The notes under the pieces are model-generated. The model was not told the DNA's origin and searched no databases. It worked only from the letters and a program-made list of their open reading frames with translations. Below, one piece after another: positions 8,124-11,589 of a stretch of DNA of 11,589 bases. The position numbers and the translations under genes are program-made. The stretch is from Bacteroidota bacterium (lineage in GTDB: Bacteria > Bacteroidota > Bacteroidia > Flavobacteriales_D > Crocinitomicaceae): the NCBI GenBank assembly GCA_018825925.1, contig JAHKAT010000107.1, positions 1 to 11,589 of the forward strand, given 5' to 3'. Position 1 is the stretch's first letter, and each line of letters begins with the position of its first letter.

Positions 8124-8594
8124 TACAGCTGAGGGAAAACACGAAGGAGAATGCTTTAATTTTTGGTAGTGGATTTAATTGCATGGGCTCAATGAAAAAA
8201 GAAGAATGAAAAAAAATATAGACCCTAGAAAAACGAGTATGAAATTGCTTCAGCTTGAAACAGAATCATACTATTTTGACTTCTTATTTTTCAATACAGC
8301 GCAATCTGTACATAGCATTGGCCTCTATTTTTGTGCTACAAAATGTCCTCCAAGCAACAGAAGAAAGAATTATATGCTACATATATGGCTGCGTTCATCC
8401 AATTCTTCTGATCTTTATTGGAGTCTAGTAAATCATATCAGAAATTAAATTACTTTCCTCGACTTCAATGTCAAGATAAATAGGGATTTTTAGTAGGGAA
8501 CTATTTTTAAGAATTGAAAAAATAAGCTGAATTGATGAAAAAATGGAGGCTTGGATCCTTCCTGATTTAGTAAAAAACATGAAACCTATATTTA

Positions 8595-8630
8595 AAGGTG
8601 CACCAGACTGTTCAATGCCCGATGCACCTT
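8595..8630 (-). terminator. Candidate terminator of the methionine operon, possibly bidirectional
   Basis: AAGGTGCA (8595-8602) and TGCACCTT (8623-8630) form a perfect 8-bp stem around a 20-base loop, 18 bases beyond the homoserine dehydrogenase stop. On the - strand it is followed by TTTAAATA, and on the + strand by a T-rich stretch ending in TCTTTTG. The loop is large and neither T-run is strong, but the position between convergent operons fits. Confidence 0.45.
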
Positions 8631-8647
8631 ATCTTTTGTAGTAGTAG

Positions 8648-9817
8648 TTATTCGAAACAGATTACGGAAACATCAGGCTGCTCGCATAGACTTAAAACAG
8701 ATTCCATTTTTGCGTTTACGGTGACGTAACAGTGACTGGATGATTCATACGTTTCATATGATTCTCCTAAAGAGCTCAACGACAGGTTGTTTTCCTTCTT
8801 ATAACTGATGTAAAACTTCTTGATAGGGGGGGTGACCTTGTCCACTGACTTGATGCGCTTTTTGTAGGCGTATTTATAGTCAAACAAATAGGCTGAGATG
8901 TCACTCAACACGGCAGAGGAGGTCGGATACCTGCCAGCGCCTTTACCGTATAAAAATTGCTCATCGGTAAGTTCCCCACCAATTAGTACCCCGTTAAACT
9001 CATTGTCCGTTAATCGGAGTGGGTGATACTTGGGTATGAATGTCGGTAAAACAGATGCTTCTTCGATTTCACCTGATTTATTCACCTTACAAGTAGCAAT
9101 TAACTTAATAACGAAGTCTTTTTCTTTGGCATAATCCATGTCAAACTTAGTGATTGAGTTGACGCCTTTTACAAGTATATCTTCATCCTTGATTAACTTT
9201 CCAAAAGCATGGAGAATAATTATTTTGAGTTTGTTACGTGCATCCCACCCCTCCACATCCAGTGAAGGATTACTTTCTGCGAATCCCAATTCTTGTGCTT
9301 TTCTGAGTGCTAAATCGTATTCGAGCCCAAACTTTATCATTTGCGTGAGAATGAAGTTTGTAGATCCATTTACTATTCCCCTAACCGAGGAAACAAGGTC
9401 GTTATCAAAATATTCTTCCAAGTTTCGAATAATTGGAACACTTCCGCAAACAGCTGCTTCATAAAGGAAAGATACATTGTTCTTTTTAGCCGTTTCGATC
9501 AATAACGAGAGGTTTTCAGCAATCATTTTTTTGTTGGCGCTAACCACAGATCTCCCGCTATTCAGAGCTTTTAGAACGATGTCCAACGCCGCCTCTGCAT
9601 CGTCGATAAGTTCGACAATCAAGTCGATTTCAGGATCATTTAAAATACTATTGGCATCGGTTGAAAATAAATTTTCGGGTGCATTCCTCTTTTTGTCAAC
9701 CTGTTTGATGACTATTTTTTTAATAGTAACACCTAACTGCGGTTTTTGAGCAAGCACTTGGTAAATTCCTTCCCCAACTACTCCAAAACCGAAAAGGCCT
9801 ATGGTTGATTTTTTCAT
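8648..9817 (-). CDS. hom: Homoserine dehydrogenase
   Basis: This cytosolic enzyme reduces aspartate semialdehyde to homoserine with NAD(P)H, at the branch leading to methionine and threonine. The 389-residue protein has an N-terminal Rossmann loop GFGVVGEG (10-17), SANKKMIA (93-100), YEAAVCGSVPIIR (119-131) and GIVNGSTNFIL (147-157). In LGFAESNPSLDVEGWDARNK (177-196), E181, D192 and K196 have the spacing of the active-site Glu, Asp and Lys of the yeast enzyme. GKGAGRYPTSSAV (291-303) completes the conserved core. There is no fused aspartokinase. The tail (about 333-389) is shorter than a full ACT domain but keeps a strand-helix-strand look (HCYVTVNA, helix, VSVICFE). The ATG overlaps the stop of the upstream trans-sulfuration gene by four bases, so translation is probably coupled. 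Expression should follow the SAM-I riboswitch upstream of that gene. Confidence 0.94.
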   Translation of the reverse strand: MKKSTIGLFGFGVVGEGIYQVLAQKPQLGVTIKKIVIKQVDKKRNAPENLFSTDANSILNDPEIDLIVELIDDAEAALDIVLKALNSGRSVVSANKKMIAENLSLLIETAKKNNVSFLYEAAVCGSVPIIRNLEEYFDNDLVSSVRGIVNGSTNFILTQMIKFGLEYDLALRKAQELGFAESNPSLDVEGWDARNKLKIIILHAFGKLIKDEDILVKGVNSITKFDMDYAKEKDFVIKLIATCKVNKSGEIEEASVLPTFIPKYHPLRLTDNEFNGVLIGGELTDEQFLYGKGAGRYPTSSAVLSDISAYLFDYKYAYKKRIKSVDKVTPPIKKFYISYKKENNLSLSSLGESYETYESSSHCYVTVNAKMESVLSLCEQPDVSVICFE

Positions 9818-10986
9818 ACGACCAGTTTGTTTTTTGGTTTGGAAATAAGATCGAGGGCTTTTTTAATGTCGTTTAACAAATCCTCAGTTTCCTCTATTCC
9901 GCATGAAAGTCGAATTAAGGAGTCTTGAATGCCTGATGAAAGACGCTTTTCTCTTGGAACAGAAGCATGAGTCATTTGTGCAGGTTGGCAGAGTAAACTT
10001 TTAACACCACCTAAACTTTCGGCCAGTTTAAAATACTTGGTGCTGGTAACAAACTTCACTGCATTTTCTGAAGTATCATCTTTTAGGCTGAAAGATATTA
10101 TACTGCCGAATGAACCCTTCTGTTGTTTTTTTGCGATTTCATGATTTTTGTGAGAAACAAGGCCAGGGTAGTGCACTTGATCAACGGCTTCATGTTGTTC
10201 AAGAAAGTGGGCAATTTTATAGGCCGTTTCACTTTGTCTTTCAACGCGAAGGTTTAAGGTTTCGATTCCTCGAATGGCCAGAAAACAATCCCATGGCCCA
10301 AGAATTCCGCCCGAAGCATTTTGAATGAACTTAATTTTCTCAGAAAGTTCCTCGGTTTTAGTAACGACAATCCCAGCGAGTAAATCGGAGTGTCCACCTA
10401 AATATTTCGTGGCACTATGAATGACGATATCAGCTCCAAGTTGAATCGGTTTTTGACTAGCCGGGCTAGCAAAGGTGTTGTCCACAACCAATAGGGCATT
10501 AATTGATTTGGCAATTTTCGAAACATGAGCGATGTCTGTAATCTTGAGTGTTGGGTTAGTAGGAGATTCAATCCAAATTAGTTTGGTGTTTTGATTGACA
10601 AATTTTAAAATGTTATCATCGTCTGTTGTGTCTACGTAGTGGATTTTGATACCTAGTTTTTGATAGACGTGCGTAAATAATCGGTAAGCACCACCGTAAA
10701 TATCGTCGACGGCAATAATCTCATCCCCCGTTGATAATAGTTTAATCACCGAGTCAATAGCCGCCAAACCTGTGGCGAAGGCAAATGCTGAGTGACCACC
10801 TTCCAATTTTGCAACAACCGACTCGAGGGCATGACGTGTTGGATTACCACTTCGGGCATAATCATACCCTTTGTTTACACCTGGTGCTTCTTGCACAAAG
10901 GTCGCGGTTTGATAAACCGGTACGGATAAAGATCCGGTAAGCTCATCAACCGGAATTGAATGTAGAATGTCTGTTGTACTACTCAT
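9814..10986 (-). CDS. metB: Trans-sulfuration PLP enzyme, probably cystathionine gamma-synthase
   Basis: This 390-residue protein belongs to the Cys/Met metabolism PLP-dependent family. YDYARSGNPTR (41-51) supplies the phosphate-binding residues shared across subunits, ESPTNPTLKI is at 140-149, and VVDNTFASP carries the pyridine-binding Asp (D169). HSATKYLGGHSD contains the PLP-binding lysine K194. The length and the ARSGNPTR and GGHSD patterns fit the cystathionine gamma-synthase/gamma-lyase branch better than the longer O-acetylhomoserine sulfhydrylases. The S-box leader and partnership with homoserine dehydrogenase favour a biosynthetic role: joining an activated homoserine to cysteine, or directly to sulfide. 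A gamma-lyase or sulfhydrylase activity cannot be excluded from sequence, so the symbol is provisional. The ATG at 10986 has no strong Shine-Dalgarno sequence and sits 77 bases after the leader terminator. It overlaps the downstream gene by four bases. Confidence 0.88.
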   Translation of the reverse strand: MSSTTDILHSIPVDELTGSLSVPVYQTATFVQEAPGVNKGYDYARSGNPTRHALESVVAKLEGGHSAFAFATGLAAIDSVIKLLSTGDEIIAVDDIYGGAYRLFTHVYQKLGIKIHYVDTTDDDNILKFVNQNTKLIWIESPTNPTLKITDIAHVSKIAKSINALLVVDNTFASPASQKPIQLGADIVIHSATKYLGGHSDLLAGIVVTKTEELSEKIKFIQNASGGILGPWDCFLAIRGIETLNLRVERQSETAYKIAHFLEQHEAVDQVHYPGLVSHKNHEIAKKQQKGSFGSIISFSLKDDTSENAVKFVTSTKYFKLAESLGGVKSLLCQPAQMTHASVPREKRLSSGIQDSLIRLSCGIEETEDLLNDIKKALDLISKPKNKLVV

Positions 10987-11050
10987 TTTAATTAAATTTT
11001 AATTATTTGATTTTATCGTCAAATATCAAAATCACTTACCATGAGAAGCA

Positions 11051-11081
11051 TCAGGAAGAGCACAAAAAAAGGCTCTCCTGA
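11051..11081 (-). promoter_or_regulatory. Alternative hairpin competing with the leader terminator
   Basis: On the - strand TCAGGAGAGC pairs with GCTCTTCCTGA (one bulged base) around a loop holding the T-run. This uses the bases AGAGC that form the 3' arm of the terminator, so the two hairpins exclude each other. It forms only after the T-run is transcribed, so it is more likely to matter in read-through RNA than as a classical antiterminator. Pairing was judged by eye. Confidence 0.45.
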
Positions 11082-11097
11082 CAAGCAGAAGAGCCTT
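11064..11097 (-). terminator. Leader terminator of the SAM-I riboswitch
   Basis: Read on the - strand, AAGGCTCT and AGAGCCTT form a perfect 8-bp stem around a 13-base loop, with the 3' arm leading into an unbroken seven-T run. It lies between the SAM aptamer and the metB-like start, the usual place for the off-state hairpin of an S-box leader. Ligand binding should favour this hairpin and stop transcription. The 3' arm can also pair with downstream sequence (see the alternative hairpin). Confidence 0.85.
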
Positions 11098-11146
11098 AAT
11101 ATTTTATACCCTCAATTAATGAGGAAAAACAATAGACTGTTTCTAA

Positions 11147-11248
11147 CTTATCTTTCTCCAAAATTGGAGATGGATTTAGCACCTTAACACAAAATGTGAT
11201 GGTTGCCAAAGCTTCATAGGGCCATTTCCCTCAGCTTTTCTTGATAAG
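11147..11248 (-). ncRNA. SAM-I (S-box) riboswitch aptamer
   Basis: This leader RNA binds S-adenosylmethionine and lowers expression of the downstream methionine genes. Read on the - strand, it starts with P1 strand CTTATC and ends with its partner GATAAG. In between come the conserved core elements in order: GAGGGA, ATGGCCCTATGAAGC (kink-turn and P2), GGCAACC, a P3 hairpin ACACAAAATGTG-like in form, AAGGTGCTAAATCC, and a P4 hairpin CTCCAATTTTGGAG. Size (102 bases), order and invariant bases match the family well. It is followed by two small hairpins and then the terminator. Confidence is high from pattern alone. Confidence 0.96.
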
Positions 11249-11277
11249 ATAATCTTTTAAAGAACGATTTTCGGGGA

Positions 11278-11308
11278 CAAACTTATAGAATAAAAAATAA
11301 TCCACAAA
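11278..11308 (-). promoter_or_regulatory. Bacteroidota-type promoter of the riboswitch operon
   Basis: On the - strand TTTG (11308-11305) is followed after exactly 19 bases by TAAGTTTG (11285-11278), matching the known Bacteroidota consensus TTTG-N19-TAnnTTTG. The aptamer begins about 30 bases downstream, so transcription would start near 11272 and give a leader of roughly 285 bases. The fit in sequence, spacing and position is good. Confidence 0.75.
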
Positions 11309-11323
11309 ATTATTTTGTGAATT
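11299..11323. promoter_or_regulatory. Palindrome overlapping the -33 element, possible operator
   Basis: CACAAAA (11303-11309) and TTTTGTG (11313-11319) are perfect inverse repeats around TTA. After one mismatch, AAT (11299-11301) and ATT (11321-11323) extend the symmetry to 25 bases. The centre covers the TTTG of the -33 element. A repressor bound here would block the promoter, but AT-rich palindromes also arise by chance. Confidence 0.4.
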
Positions 11324-11512
11324 ATGTTTTTCAAAATCAATGGGTGTATCAATCCGAAGCTGATAGAATTAGTGTGTAATATGTTGTAAATAGTGTATTT
11401 GACTCTGAAAAATGGCATTCCAAATGAAAAGAAAAAAAACTGCTTTTTTATTTAGTAAGGGTGAAGAATTTGTCTTTTTTTAACTAGTTTATTCAAGTCT
11501 GAGTTAAAAAAA
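11324..11512. other. Upstream intergenic DNA, nothing clear
   Basis: This AT-rich stretch lies behind the methionine operon promoter. I see no gene, repeat or convincing promoter facing right. Confidence 0.5.
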
Positions 11513-11589
11513 ATGAATCGAATAGTTCGTGCAAACTCATGTGGTTGTGTGGCGAAAATAACGATAGAGTCGCTGTTTGATTTGAAAAA
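11513..11589 (+). CDS. Possible start of a gene running off the right edge
   Basis: An ATG at 11513 opens a frame that stays free of stops to the window end (25 codons, beginning MNRIVRANSCGCVAKI). It would be divergent from the methionine operon. No strong ribosome-binding site or promoter is visible and the fragment is too short to recognise, so this may be a chance frame. Confidence 0.25.
   Translation, partial: MNRIVRANSCGCVAKITIESLFDLK

Larger units (their letters stand above)
7727..8594. other. Long AT-rich gene-poor spacer between convergent operons
   Basis: I see no convincing gene in this stretch. It holds the candidate hsdR terminator (7829-7853) and several inverted repeats: TAGAGGGGA at 7861-7869 with TCCCCTCTA at 8115-8123; AAGTGTA/TACACTT at 8012-8028; and AATTGCT (8056-8062) with AGCAATT (8097-8103). 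An 89-codon frame from a TTG at 8179 to 8448 lacks a good start, a ribosome-binding site and any recognisable motif. The rest is low-complexity A/T-rich sequence. Decayed genes or a remnant of an inserted element are possible but not shown. Confidence 0.6.

Noticed and set aside
8179..8448. 89-codon frame in the long spacer
   Set aside because: It begins with TTG, has no ribosome-binding site, no motif and an odd composition; likely chance.
7727..8647. CRISPR-like or tandem repeats in the spacer
   Set aside because: No regularly spaced direct repeat was found; only inverted repeats and A/T-rich tracts are present.

Overview
The window looks like chromosomal DNA from a member of the Bacteroidota, probably Flavobacteriia or a relative. 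Four things point there: a match to the Bacteroidota housekeeping promoter (TTTG, then TAnnTTTG after a 19-base spacer), generally weak Shine-Dalgarno sequences, AT-rich intergenic DNA, and a SAM-I (S-box) riboswitch ahead of a cystathionine gamma-synthase/homoserine dehydrogenase pair. Species cannot be named from the sequence alone.

Left part (1-7726). The window opens inside a gene whose product ends at 630; its FSDS and RGAIS motifs resemble widespread uncharacterised proteins with a nucleotidyl-cyclase-like fold. After a 204-base gap comes a compact four-gene operon on the + strand: hsdM (modification subunit), hsdS (specificity subunit), a rhuM-family gene and hsdR (restriction/translocation subunit). 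Spacings are -4, +1 and -8 bases, so the genes are almost certainly co-transcribed and translationally coupled. Together they encode a complete, apparently intact Type I restriction-modification system with a RhuM protein inserted between the methyltransferase pair and the motor/nuclease subunit. A bulged hairpin with a T-run follows hsdR.

Middle part (7727-8647). This is 921 bases of AT-rich, gene-poor DNA. It holds several inverted repeats, including a 263-base segment bounded by 9-bp inverted repeats, and a candidate terminator between the two convergent operons.

Right part (8648-11323, - strand). A biosynthetic operon reads leftward: promoter, SAM-I riboswitch, intrinsic terminator, trans-sulfuration PLP enzyme (cystathionine gamma-synthase type), then homoserine dehydrogenase overlapping by 4 bases. 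The two enzymes make homoserine and join its activated form to a sulfur donor on the way to methionine; the riboswitch should shut the operon off when S-adenosylmethionine is plentiful. At the far right edge a short + strand reading frame runs out of the window.

No tRNA, rRNA, CRISPR array or transposase gene was seen. The most unusual points are the rhuM insertion in an intact hsd operon, the cyclase-like neighbour, and the S-box leader, whose expression platform has two mutually exclusive hairpins and no obvious antiterminator.
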